Assembly (NCBI GenBank): GCA_037975125.1
Contig: CM075862.1
Span: forward strand, 63,640,078 to 63,704,077
Length of the DNA stretch: 64,000 nt
Direction of reading: 5' to 3'
Source: Latrodectus hesperus
Lineage: Eukaryota; Arthropoda; Arachnida; Araneae; Theridiidae
Shown: one piece after another, positions 21,938 through 32,840 of the stretch
How positions within the stretch are numbered: the first letter of the stretch is position 1
How the letters are laid out: each line of letters opens with the position of its first letter
Program-made: the position numbers and the translations under genes
Notes under the pieces: model-generated
Database searches by the model: none
The model's input: the letters and a program-made list of their open reading frames with translations, nothing else
Told to the model about the DNA's origin: nothing

Positions 21938-23461
21938 CACTGCTGGACAATTGTTAAGGACGGATAACACTATCATCTATATCAACCACAAAATGAAAGG
22001 AAGCAAAATGTGGAAAATTAGAATAAGTGGGGATATAGTAAGAAGACGTATGCGTATGCAAATTTTTTCCACGTCTGTTCATCACGTGATAGCGTTCATA
22101 TAAAGCTTTAAAGGTTTTGACGCGTGTGGATAGCTGTTGTTTCAAGTCAAAGTTTTACAGGAAAGATTTAATAGACGAACTTGAAATTTTTGGCATGTCT
22201 TCCCGACGTCACTTACATGATTTTATGTGTGGCCGAATTATTGAAAAGATCGAAGATGGGCGAAAAATAACAGATGTTGCCAGGGAGTTCAACATTGCTC
22301 ACAGCGTTGTTTCACGGCTGTGGAAGTCATTTAAAACTACTGGAATATGTAGTAGGCGGCACGGGAAAGGTTGTGTTAGAAGTACGACGGCTGCAGAAGA
22401 CAGATATATCGTCCTATCAGCAAAAGGGAAGAGGCACAATCAGCAGGTGGCAAATCAGTTTCTTGCTGCCTCAGGAAAGCCTCCCCATAAACTGTTGCCA
22501 GACGTTTGAGGGGAGGAGGACTATACGCCCGCAGACCTGTTGTGTGTGTCCCATTGAGCAGACAGCACCGTACTGCCCTTTTGCAATGGTGTCGTGAGCA
22601 TCGCAATTGGACTGAACAGGACTGGGCATGCGTACTATTTTCAGATGAGAGTAGGTTCAGTCTGTCATCGGATTGTAGACGCCAACTGATCTGGCGCGAG
22701 TGTGGTACTGCTTATCGTCCAGAAAATATCCAGGAAAGGGACCGATATCCAACATGCAGTGTCATGGTGTGGGCCAGCATCATGATCAATAGCCGCACGC
22801 CCTACATATGGTTGCGAATGGGACTATGATGGGCCAACGATACATTAATGAAGTTCTACTTCCTCACATTCGTCTTTTCCGTGGTGCTGTCGGTGATAAA
22901 TTTGTTTTTATAGACGACAACGTAACATGTCATCGAACACTCGCTGTTCAGGATTGTCTAGACAGCGAGGGTATTCAACGCCTCGTATGGCCATCACGTT
23001 CTCCAGATCTAAACCCCATTTAAAATGTGTGGGATACTTTGGGTAGGTAAGTTGCTGGTCGAAACTATGCTCTGACAAACAAAAATACCCTCCTCCGTGC
23101 ACTCCAAGAGGAATGGGATAAATTGCCTCAACAGCTACTGGATAATGTTGTGCAAAGTATGATACGACGTGTAGAATGTTTCATCACACTCCACGGTGGA
23201 CATATCACGCACTGATATCTTTCTTCAAGGTGCCTGCTGACTTTTAGATGCATTGTTCCATTTTTCCGTATGCAGCATCAAATGAACATTTTTTTCTTTC
23301 AGATGTTTCACAGCTTTTGTACTTTCCAGAACAATAAATATTCTTTATTCTAATATCTGAACAGTGTGGCAACTAAATTTTATCCTACTAGGCCTCATAT
23401 CTCGCTTAATGTTATGCTACATTGCAATTTGTGATCCGTCCTTAGCAATTGTCCAGCAGTG
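21938..23461 (+). mobile_element. Tc1-family transposon, inactive
   Basis: A 1524 bp element with matching ends: left CACTGCTGGACAATTGTTAA, right the inverse with a single T/C difference over 28 bp. TA target dinucleotides are at 21936-21937 and 23462-23463. It carries one transposase gene in sense orientation, broken. The intact ends mean it could still be mobilised by an active relative (inference). Confidence 0.92.
22195..23215 (+). pseudogene. Tc1 transposase pseudogene
   Basis: Starts MSSRRHLHDF at 22195. Paired helix-turn-helix DNA-binding regions cover the first 110 residues, ending at a frame break near 22505. Then come the Tc1 motif GGLYARRPVV, the first catalytic Asp (FSDESRF), a second frame break near 22820, and the second Asp (VFIDDN). 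The third catalytic residue, the Glu expected in DLNPIENVWD, is replaced by a stop (GAA to TAA) near 23021. The last codons end ...GGHITH then TGA at 23213. Two frameshifts and loss of the catalytic Glu make it non-functional. Confidence 0.9.
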
Positions 23462-23559
23462 TACTCAATTTTAATTTTCAGTTATTAGAAAATACCTATG
23501 CTTCAATAATAGATTATGCAACTCACAGAGTATAATTAATATTAATAAAAATAAATAGC

Positions 23560-24020
23560 GTGAGAAGATTTCTTTCTGAAAATCAATTTACACTCTGTAA
23601 CAAAAAACAAAAAAATCAACGCACCAAGAAAGAATCTTTCGATTGCTTTGAAATTCCGTATACATAAACGCTTAGACCAAAGATGATTAAAATTTGCTGT
23701 CCAATGAATGAATAGTTGGATCTCCCGCGCATCGAAACTGCGCATTTAGCAGATGCATATAAGGAACTGTTCTTGAACTGATGTTAAAAAAATTCTTTTG
23801 CATCGCAATTTAAGATTGCTTTCAACGACTGAAAAAAAATGCCTCTTCGCAGGATTCGAATTTATTACGAACAACTGTCAGAATTTGGAAGTGGTCGTGT
23901 CACTGGAATGAAAAATGCAAGTTGGGTAGATTGAGAATCGCTCATGATATGGCTCGAAGTGATGCGGCGATTAGAAGATGCTTTCAAGAATGGGTGAACA
24001 ATGGCAGTGGTGGCAGTTAA
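23560..24020 (+). pseudogene. Tc1-like transposase relic, N-terminal part
   Basis: From 23839 the plus strand encodes, with frame breaks, MPLRRIRIYYEQLSEF and then RIAHDMARSDAAIRRCFQEW. This is the N-terminal helix-turn-helix of a Tc1-like family common in arthropods. Sequence to its left (about 23590-23838) looks like the family's 5' non-coding region. The reading stops near 24020, where the opposite-strand fragment begins. Confidence 0.7.
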
Positions 24021-24024
24021 TCTA

Positions 24025-24720
24025 AGACCCATTCATACCAATCCAGTACCTTAAAGTATTTCTCAACAACTATAGCTCAAAGATATCGTGCATTATCATC
24101 CATCAGAACGAAATCATTGCCAATTCCATCGGCAAAGGTTGGACATATGGACCAAAATCTCATAAGTCGCAGTTCCTCCCTGAAACACATGCAAGTCAGT
24201 GTGATAACTCAGTAAGATCCATGACCAAACCATTATTCCATCACCGTGATAACTGTCTTTTCACCGTATTGGATTGAGGATATCTGGTACTTTGTTCCCT
24301 TCATACGTCCTGCATCGCTCACCCTTGTGAATCTGAACTCGTCTGTAAAAAGTACAGAAATCCATCATTATCTGGTCCAGGAAACTTGTTCTTTTTCCAA
24401 AGATAAGCTAGCCCTTCTCTATCGTCTGGTGAGGGAGATATACTCAACTAGTCGCCTTGCATAGAAACCTGGAAGGGAGAAGAAGCCTCTCCATCGTACA
24501 AGCGGATATTTTTGTCCCTGATGATGCAGAATGGTCCGCAAAAATTGCGTCAAAATGATTTTTCTCCTTTGAGTTGAAAGACCTATAAAATGGTCTTCTG
24601 GAGATGTTGTAGCTCGTCGTCGGCCTGGAACATATCTTGGACACACTAGCTCCTGTTTGATATTGATTGCAGAGATGATGGACCACACTTCAAAACACAT
24701 TAAGGCACCTAATACCATTT
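24025..24720 (-). pseudogene. Tc1-like transposase relic, middle and C-terminal part
   Basis: On the minus strand, from 24720 leftwards, the translation holds GRRRATTSPEDHFIGLST, then FYARRLVEYISLTRREGLAYLW, and further down FVLMDDNARY containing the second catalytic Asp. Several stops and frameshifts interrupt it. It lacks the first 60 or so residues of a normal transposase, which is the part encoded on the plus strand immediately to the left. Confidence 0.7.
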
Positions 24721-24788
24721 TGATTTTTACATATTTTTTCCACTCTTATATACCTGTTCTTTTCAATAAAAAAAGTAAGTAGCTAGAG

Positions 24789-25398
24789 CATGGGTTCCCA
24801 AACCTTTTTTCTCGTGGACCACTTTCAAAGTTTTACTATTTTCGGTAGACCCCCTGCTGCTACATTTCTCTCTACTATATTCCCAAAACTCCTAAAAAAT
24901 ATCACCTTAAATTGGGGGTGTTAAGAAAAAAAGTAGCACATTTTCTTGTGTTCTATTTATTAAAATAATTCTTGTAGTTATACAAAATTATTAACATTAT
25001 TACAAACAATAAACAATTGGCAAAAATCAACAATGAACTCTGAAATTTAAATCAACAATAAAAGATAGTCAGACTTTTAATGAGACGCACGGGCGGCACT
25101 TTGCAAGTCTCGACATGTGGTGTACACTTGTACTATTATCTATTGTTCTATTCAATTCTGTGTTTGAACTGAATCTCGAATATTTTTGAGTACCTACCTA
25201 GTGAATGATGCTACCTGCCTACGTTGATAAGTAAATCCAAGCCAAAATTTTTGTTCTTTATTATAAAAACCAGATAATTTTTCGTGGATCCCCACTTACA
25301 ACTTGTGAACCCCTGTTTTCTTTTCACCTCTACGTGGACCCCCGTGTGGTCTCCTATGGACCCCTGGGGGTCCATCTGGACCACTTTGGGAATCTATG
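24789..25398. mobile_element. hAT-like non-autonomous element
   Basis: A 610 bp element. Its ends form imperfect inverted repeats (CATGGGTTCCCAAAC left; CATAGATTCCCAAAG right, inverted). Flanking octamers AGCTAGAG (24781-24788) and AGCTAGGG (25399-25406) look like an 8 bp target duplication with one change. Both ends are rich in GTGGACC and GGACCCC motifs typical of hAT termini. No coding region was recognised inside. Confidence 0.72.
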
Positions 25399-25894
25399 AG
25401 CTAGGGGTTTAGCATAAATTTACATAAGTTCGTTTTTATCATTTATATAAACTATACATTTTATTGTTAATGTTATCCTTTCTTTTGATGAGTTTCGAAA
25501 AAAATGTTTTTCCTTAACTTTTGGAGGCTCTAGTGCACCAACAACTTTTAAAACTTTTTATTTACTACAAAAAGTGCAGTTATTTGTGTAATTCAAATAA
25601 CATTAGTGTGACTTCTGTTGTTGCAGATTAGGTGACAACTAATTTATATTATGGTTGTGTAAGATGTTACTTTTAGCAGAATGCATGTTGAACTGAAATC
25701 TGTTCACTTTCTTGATAGCTGAGTAACAATAATTACCAAAATAAAATATAATTATACAAAGTTCACTTGAAATTTAAGAGATACGCTCAGATGAGAAATG
25801 ATAGAAAATATGACCCATTTTATCCTGGAATACGCTTTTCTTAATTAGACTATTACAAATAGTTAAGCGTAGAACAATATTTGAACAAAATGTG

Positions 25895-26810
25895 AAAATG
25901 GAGTTGAGGCGAAGACATCATCCCACTATGACTTTCTCTGATTTTAAAGTGGGATTAAATCAAGAAGTACTTGTTTAATGTCTACAGTTAATATTTGGAA
26001 ATGAAGATTGGTCTCATGCAACTGTATTTAGATATTTTACAGAACTCCACACAGGTCACAATTCTTTTCAAGATAAAAAAAATATAAAAAATTGTCAGTT
26101 GTAAAATCTGATATTGTTTTTGCTTTATAGATAATTAATCGATGATAACGTGTGTACAAACCAAATGACACAGAAGAAACTTAACACTCTGTATCCGCCG
26201 ACATAAAGTTATTCATGAAGAATTGCAAATGAATAAAATAATGCCATTAGACTGTTCATAAATTAAATGAGTACCACAAATAAGATCACGTCAGAATCTG
26301 AACCTGTGTAGCAAACCTTGAATAAATTAGATTGTGTCTACAGTATTAGTTCTAAAATCGGGGCTAGTGATGAAATATATATACCATTTTTTTGAGGTTC
26401 CAAAGCATCAAGAAAGTAAAGCACAGGTCTTTGAAGATGATTCCAGGTCTACAATGATGAAAGAAACATGTCACGAAAAAAAGTAATGTATGCTTTTTCT
26501 CAGAAGTACAGAACTGGTTAAAACCATCAAGTTGATGGTGCATTAAATGTCCTTAAGAAGTTATTGAAATAAATGTTTCAAGGCTCGTGCTCCAATATGA
26601 CAACGCATCTATCCATTCAGTAGCATTTGGCAGTTGAGTTTCTTGAGTAAAAATACATCAAAAAGTAATTAGGACATCCATTTCATACATCTCATCAAGT
26701 TATACGATACTTTTAACTATTTATTTATTTTCTGATCTGAAGGAAGTACTTGATACTTAGACTTCGCTTTTGTTTTGAAAATGGGATTGATGGAAAAAAT
26801 GTGCATTTTT
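25895..26810 (+). pseudogene. Mariner-type transposase relic
   Basis: Broken frames in collinear order match a mariner transposase. The N-terminal helix-turn-helix region reads TFSDFKVGLNQEVLV and ATVFRYFTELHTGHNSFQD. A middle segment includes SKAQVFEDDSRST. A catalytic-site segment (YDNASIHS) corresponds to the HDNASxH motif of the family. Many stops and frameshifts and no clear terminal repeats indicate an old copy. Confidence 0.72.
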
Positions 26811-26924
26811 ACACTGATTGAGATTGATACTGAAGATATGAATATCTAAAGTTGCTTAATGTTTTGAAAATTCGCCTACACAAGTGCATTAATGTTGGAA
26901 GAGACTTCTTCTTTAATAGCGTAA

Positions 26925-27615
26925 CAACCTATTATAGGTCTTAGCGGCCTCTACAGCACGCTTTTTCCAGCCCAGTCTGTTCAGAGCGACACTTTGCCAG
27001 TTCCTAACTTTCAGTATCTAGAGGTCATTTTCAGTGTCAACGAGCCATCTTGTTGGTGGTCTTCCTCGGGCACGGGATCCTTCGGGGTTCTTCTTCTTCT
27101 TAATGTGCTTGCACAGTACTGAGCAAGCACATTAAGAAGAAGAACCTCTGCTCGATAGCATTTTGTGCCATAGCTTCGGGGTTCTTTGTGATGTGTCGAA
27201 TGGCCGAGAAAATTAACGATCACCATTTCCTGGACGAAACATTTATTTATTTACAAACAAACATTTAATATCAAAAACAAGACACAAACTAACTCGGAGC
27301 CTACAGCTCTTACCAAAATATTGCGACCTATCGCGAACCTCGCTCCGCCGATACTGTTCTAAAATACGGCAACCTCTGGAAAGAGATCAAACCACGCCAA
27401 GCGCAGTTTGTTGATCGCCAAACAGTCGCCAGATATTATATTCTTAAACGTTGATATTCTTGTGGGGTTGTTTTCCCGGCTTCTCCAGACATGGCCAAGC
27501 CATCTTAGCCTGTTGCTTTTGATAACCCGGGTAATTTAGGGCTGGTTATACAGCCTATACAATTCAAAATTATATCTGGTTCGCCAACAACCCTGTTCCT
27601 GTACAGGCCCATAGA
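26925..27615 (-). pseudogene. RTE-type LINE fragment, 3' end of ORF, interrupted
   Basis: On the minus strand from about 27600, WRTRYNFELYRLYNQP, a stop, then ITRVIKSNRLRWLGHVWRS reads through the connection domain after a LINE reverse transcriptase. After an interruption (27081-27445) it resumes with GSRARGRPPTRWLVDTENDL, a stop, and NWQSVALNRLGWKKRAVEAA. These motifs (RLRWLGHVxR, GRPxxRW, W..A..R..W) mark the C-terminal end of RTE/CFDP2-like LINE proteins. It is 5'-truncated. Confidence 0.75.
27081..27445. repeat. Insertion(s) inside the LINE fragment
   Basis: The coding text of the LINE is continuous on either side. The left part (27093-27186) holds a 22 bp perfect inverted repeat and is bounded by a 13 bp direct repeat, CTTCGGGGTTCTT, at 27080-27092 and 27174-27186. 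The right part (about 27230-27445) is non-coding, and its motifs (TTGGCGA, ATAAATAAATG on the minus strand) recall a solo LTR. No terminal repeats were fixed for it. Confidence 0.5.
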
Positions 27616-27779
27616 TAGTTCTTAATACCTGCTGGAAGAGACTACTGTGTGAAAATTTAAAATTTCAAATTTAATAACAAACCATAACTGAAAGCCCAGC
27701 TATTTCTCAAAAATTTTAGGTTTCGTTTGCAACAATCAAAAATAGTTTTGGAATACGAGAGTTAATTAGATTAAGACCT

Positions 27780-27890
27780 TATATATAAAGTGTATTCTGA
27801 ACCGCTTACCTATCTTAGGGAGGACTTGAATCCATGAGTTGTTGAATCGAAGTCCAGTGAGCTAACAATCTGGCCGTAAGCTTAGCTTAA
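27780..27890 (-). repeat. tRNA-like SINE relic
   Basis: On the minus strand TTGTTAGCTCACTGG resembles box A and GGATTCAAGTCC box B, 40 bases apart, as in a class II tRNA-like SINE head. The body is not recognisable. Confidence 0.4.
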
Positions 27891-29326
27891 AAAATTTTAG
27901 CGATTTTCTCATTTTTTGAGAAACTTAAAAATTTTTTATTTAAATTCTACCAAAATTAATGGCAAGGTTGTATTTGAAAATTATAATGTTCTTTATGTTA
28001 ATGATTTTATTTTAAATGCCTAGGAAATGCAACTTCAGTAAAATTATTCGTAAAGTATTTAATTTTAAAAATATAATTTCACAAAAATTTCTTAAAAAAC
28101 AAATTATGTGCATTAGTAATTTAGTTACGATCTTCTGCTAGCATTTCAGTAATTGATGTTATTCATCATTTTGTGAATGTATTTGCAATATTGTTCATAA
28201 ATAACAAACTACTTATGAAATTAATGAATATATGATACTTGATTGACCATGACTTAAAAAACAGAGACTGGTATGGTAATGCATATCAATTGATCTCAAC
28301 ATTGTCATTAGCCTCGATATTCGTAATTTAATTTAAATATTCAGAAAAAAAGCTCGTAAAATGAGATTTTTATATTAAATCTACAAAAGTTTAAAATGAA
28401 TTTTTGTAGAGAATAAATATATTTGTAAATATATTCAACATATTTCTTTATGTTTAATGTACTTTAGGAAACTTTGTTCAGTTTTAAAGTAGAAATTCAA
28501 TGGAAATAACACAAAAAATTAACGTAAAATATCCATCGTGGATAGGCCAATAACTAAAAGCTGTTGTACAGCTTTTTAACATTCGTAATTTATTATTCTT
28601 TTTCCGAAGGATTTTCATAGACAGTGAGTCGTGTTCACACATTGCAAGGAAGAAAACCAGGAAAATTCCCATGTTCTCATTCCAACAGTAATGTATCTAA
28701 AAACGCAATTTTTACTATTCAGCAGTGAGGGAGATAGAGCTAGGGAGTTTTCATTCGATAGAAATTGAGTTTACTTAAATAGAAGGGTTTTATTTTTTTC
28801 CTTATAATTGCTTATCGTACCATCTTCCATACATTCAGAAACAAACTAAATTTTGTGAATTTTATTTTGGTGATAGTAAGCTGTTAACTTAAAGTTTGTT
28901 AAATAAAAAAATATTTGATTGTGCTGTTTGTTGTAATGTTATTTTTGCTCTTCCATTAAGATTTAATTAGTTTTATTAATGTAAAGAAAAGTATTTATTT
29001 AACCTTGAGTTTATTTTGCGAGATTTTGAAAATTATCCATATGTAAAATATGCTAAAGATTGGTTTACTGTAAATGTAATTTAACTTATATTAAATGCAA
29101 AGGAAAAATATCTAAATCAATATTTAAATAAAGTGTTAAAAAATATTGATTATGTGTAGATACATTATTTAATTATTTATTAATTACAAATTTATTTAAA
29201 TAGTTTCGAAAGTAATTTTGAAGAGGAGCTGAAAATGATATTTACTCTATGCTTAGGTAGGTTTTCTAATAAGATACTTAACTGAAACAAAAAACTGCAA
29301 TTTTAACAAGAAAAATAAAAAAGAAT
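27891..29326. other. AT-rich spacer
   Basis: Apart from the SINE E relic nothing coding or repetitive was found. The last 40 bases lead into the tandem array. Confidence 0.4.
28545..28740 (-). repeat. SINE family E, decayed copy
   Basis: Shares in order with 20575-20990 and 44065-44490 the blocks AAAGCTGTTGTA, TCATAGACAGTGA, CACACATTGCAAGGA and GAAAACCAGGAAAATTCCCA. The tRNA-like head is lost. Confidence 0.5.
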
Positions 29327-30540
29327 TAACTAAAGGTATAATATAATATTGAGAGCTTATATGATGAACTGAGGAATCAATGTTACATTATGTAGAATGT
29401 TATATGAGGAATCAATGTTATTAACTAAAGGTATAATATAATATTGAGAGATTATATGATGAACTGAGGAATCAATGTTATATTATGTTGAATGTTATTA
29501 TGAGGAATCAATGTTATCAACTAAAGGTATAATATAATATTGAGAGATTATATGATGAACTGAGGAATCAATGTTATATTATGTTGAATGTCTATATGAG
29601 GAATCAATGTTATCAACTAAAGGTATAATATAATATTGAGAGATTATATGATGAACTGAGGAATCAATGTTATATTATGTTGAATGTCTTATGAGGAATC
29701 AATGTTATCAACTAAAGGTATAATATAATATTGAGAGATTATATGATGAACTGAGGAATCAATGTTATATTATGTTGAATGTCTTATGAGGAATCAATGT
29801 TATCAACTAAAGGTATAATATAATATTGAGAGATTATATGATGAACTGAGGAATCAATGTTATATTATGTTGAATGTCTATATGAGGAATCAATGTTATC
29901 AACTAAAGGTATAATATAATATTGAGAGATTATATGATGAACTGAGGAATCAATGTTATATTATGTTGAATGTTATATGAGGAATCAATGTTATCAACTA
30001 AAGGTATAATATAATATTGAGAGATTATATGATGAACTGAGGAATCAATGTTATATTATGTTGAATGTCTATATGAGGAATCAATGTTATCAACTAAAGG
30101 TATAATATAATATTGAGAGATTATATGATGAACTGAGGAATCAATGTTATATTATGTTGAATGTTATATGAGGAATCAATGTTATCAACTAAAGGTATAA
30201 TATAATATTGAGAGATTATATGATGAACTGAGGAATCAATGTTATATTATGTTGAATGTTATATGAGGAATCAATGTTATCAACTAAAGGTATAATATAA
30301 TATTGAGAGATTATATGATGAACTGAGGAATCAATGTTATATTATGTTGAATGTTATATGAGGAATCAATGTTATCAACTAAAGGTATAATATAATATTG
30401 AGAGATTATATGATGAACTGAGGAATCAATGTTATATTATGTTGAATGTATATATGAGGAATCAATGTTATCAACTAAAGGTATAATGTAATATTGAGAG
30501 ATTATATGATGAACTGAGGAATCAACGTTATATTATGTTT
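29327..30540 (+). repeat. 13-copy tandem array, unit about 93-98 bp
   Basis: The unit carries AACTAAAGGTATAATATAAT, then TTGAGAGATTATATGATGAA, then two copies of the 16-mer GAGGAATCAATGTTAT separated by ATTATGTTGAATGT. I count 13 occurrences of the first motif. Units are nearly identical. They differ mainly in 1-4 bases between GAATGT and ATGAGGAATC (TTATAT, CTTAT, CTATAT, ATATAT), which gives unit-length variants. The first and last units are the most diverged, as expected for an array edge. No ORF runs through it. Confidence 0.95.
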
Positions 30541-30595
30541 AAGAAATATAATGTTGCAATATAGATTACCTATGTATTACCTTTATTTTACTCAT

Positions 30596-30906
30596 GGCCG
30601 CCCAACTTGTCTAGTGGTCAGCGTGCCTGACTGCGGATAAGGAAGTCCTGGGTTCGAATCCCGCTTCTGTACTTTGGATGTACTTTCTGTCTCTATCTAT
30701 CCTGTCTTTGTCCTTTCCTTGTATGAATGAGGTGTGAATGGTTGCCTACCCTGTAAGCGGGTCTCTATGGCATGTGTGTAGAGCAAAGTCGTACTTTCAC
30801 CTTCATGGTGCTCCGATTAAAACGAAAGACGCTCCCAATTGACTTAAATTCGCATAGCAAAGGCACAGCGAGCTTGGCTTGTCCAAGTGACATTAGTAAC
30901 AACAAC
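30596..30906 (+). repeat. SINE, family B, variant with distinct tail
   Basis: Bounded by an 11 bp target duplication ATTTTACTCAT at 30585-30595 and 30907-30917. The tRNA-like head starts GGCCGCCCAACTTGTCTAGT, with box B CTGGGTTCGAATCCCG. The middle (TATCTATCCTGTCTTTGTCC, GAATGAGGTGTGAATGGTTG) is shared with 44619-44895. The last 120 bp differ completely from that copy, and the element ends in AACAACAAC. Confidence 0.88.
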
Positions 30907-31059
30907 ATTTTACTCATTATGAAAACTCCTTTTTTAAATGTGATATCAAAAAACCATTAAAAAACCTAGCTTTTCTAAGATCATCAATAAAAAAATTTTT
31001 TATTTGTTAAAATATATTTTTCTGTGATTTTGAGTGCACCCATGTGAGGACTGGGTGTG

Positions 31060-31320
31060 AAAAAAATACTCTCAATGTAGCTCATGCATATTATAAGAGG
31101 CGAATAAAAGGAGTACTCAGCCCCTCCGGGGGCTGACCCAGATACCCTGGGGGTATACTGAAATACCCTGCCCATGGAGATTTTATCAAGGAACTGGTCC
31201 TCAAGCTTGGGGGTTGGGCAACACTAACTAATGTTGACGGTAAGGAGGTAAAATTTCCGTCAATTTTGAACCATAGCAATTTGCTCGGGAATTTGAGGAA
31301 TAAACCGAAAATGTTGAGGG
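31060..31320. repeat. GC-richer dispersed-repeat candidate
   Basis: An island of higher GC in AT-rich DNA with small hairpins (CAGCCCCTCCGGGGGCTG; GATACCCTGGGGGTATA). No coding match, no terminal repeats and no second copy in the window. It is listed because its composition is foreign to its surroundings. Confidence 0.3.
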
Positions 31321-31388
31321 AATAAACTCAACCAATAGTTTTTTGTTTATGGATTGTTTTGCCTTACATATGTGAAGAAAAGTGAAGT

Positions 31389-31713
31389 AAACTAATTAAA
31401 TATTTAAAAAAAAATGTCTTTCTATCTTCTAGTACGAAAATTAATTAGTTGCATACTGAGAAAAACAAAAATGCTTGTTAAAATAATAAAAATAATGAAT
31501 TCATATTTAATAAAAAAATATCAAGATTATATTATTATATATGAAGATATATTATTATAAAAATATCAAGAGATTATATATATAAACTACTTAAATACTT
31601 AAAAAAATGTCTTTCTATCTTCTAGTACGAAAATTAATTAGTTTCATATTAAGAAAAACAAAAATGATTGTTAAAATAATAAAAATAATGAATATTTAAT
31701 AAAAAAATATCAA
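31389..31713 (+). repeat. Direct duplication of about 125 bp, period about 197
   Basis: The segment with TGTCTTTCTATCTTCTAGTA followed by CGAAAATTAATTAGTT occurs at about 31415 and again at about 31606. The flanking tracts (AAAATAATAAAAATAATGAA, AAAAAATATCAAGA) are also shared. The copies differ by a few substitutions and a 9 bp indel. Confidence 0.8.
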
Positions 31714-31996
31714 GATATATTTCTCAGGACTGTCAGAATAAATATTGACATTTCCATGTTTCTTTCGTTATAAATTCATAAAATTCATGCTGAGAAGAAA
31801 GATAAAAAGTTATTTCTTCAACATTAATTTTTGAAATTTTTGAGATTTCATTTGGTTATTCTAAACTGGTCATTAACAGAAAATTGTTTTTTCCTGAAAA
31901 ATTTTCTATAATCGCGTAATTAGTAATAGAAATCATAAAATAAGTGGATTATTTAATCCACTTATAATTTTTTACTTTTTTTATTTAATTTTCTTG

Positions 31997-32042
31997 TCAG
32001 ACATTTTTTAAAATAAAACATTTTATTTAAAAAAATGTCTGA
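31997..32042. repeat. Near-perfect 22 bp inverted repeat
   Basis: TCAGACATTTTTTAAAAT and its inverse meet with almost no loop. A smaller palindrome, AAGTGGATTATTTAATCCAC, lies 50 bp upstream. Both could form hairpins; no element boundary was identified. Confidence 0.7.
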
Positions 32043-32840
32043 TAAAAAAAATCTCCAAAAATTTATAAATCATCAAAAAAATTTGAAAACTTCTAAGGTC
32101 TTTCAAAATTTTCAAGGGAATATAAACCGGGTTTATTCCCGGAAATAAACCTGTTTTTTTCCCTCCTTTACAACACTAGTTGACGGCTTTATCTTGTAAA
32201 AACTTTTTGTTACGAAATCTAATGAAGAAATAACCCGGATGACCTCACGGAAACGGCTAAAAAAGTGAATTATAGAATTGAGATTTGGAAGCTGGAAGGT
32301 TTTGTCTCTTTATAATGTTGGAATATAGACATAAGGCTTTGCAATAGTTAATACAACATATAGATCAAAACAATATTGATTTGCTTGCCATGAAGGAATT
32401 AGATAGATTGGAAATGATACTTTAAGTAAAAGGATTCATTATGTTTTTTATAATTGTCAACCCTTTAAAAACACATTGGGGGCACTGGCTTTATCTTAAG
32501 CAGAAGAATACGACACCTGATTTCGGTTTTGAAGCCGCCTCTCCAAATCAAATTTGTAAAATCAAGGGGAAATTCTTTAATTTTTCTATAATCTTTGTTT
32601 ATATCCTTATTGAAGATAAAATGGAAGAGGAGAAAGAAAGTTTCTATGAAAATGTAGACAAAACTTACTGCAGTTGCCCATAATATCATGTAAAAACCCT
32701 TATGGGGATTTGAATGCTAAAGTAGGAGAAGAAAGTGAATTTAGAATTATAACAGGAGGATTTGGATTACATGATACAACATGATAATGGAAGTAAGTTA
32801 GTTGATTTTATCACTTCCCATTATATTATCTTAGGAAGCA

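Noticed and set aside
29327..30540. CRISPR-like array
   Set aside because: The units are contiguous tandem copies with no unique spacers, and the genome is eukaryotic.
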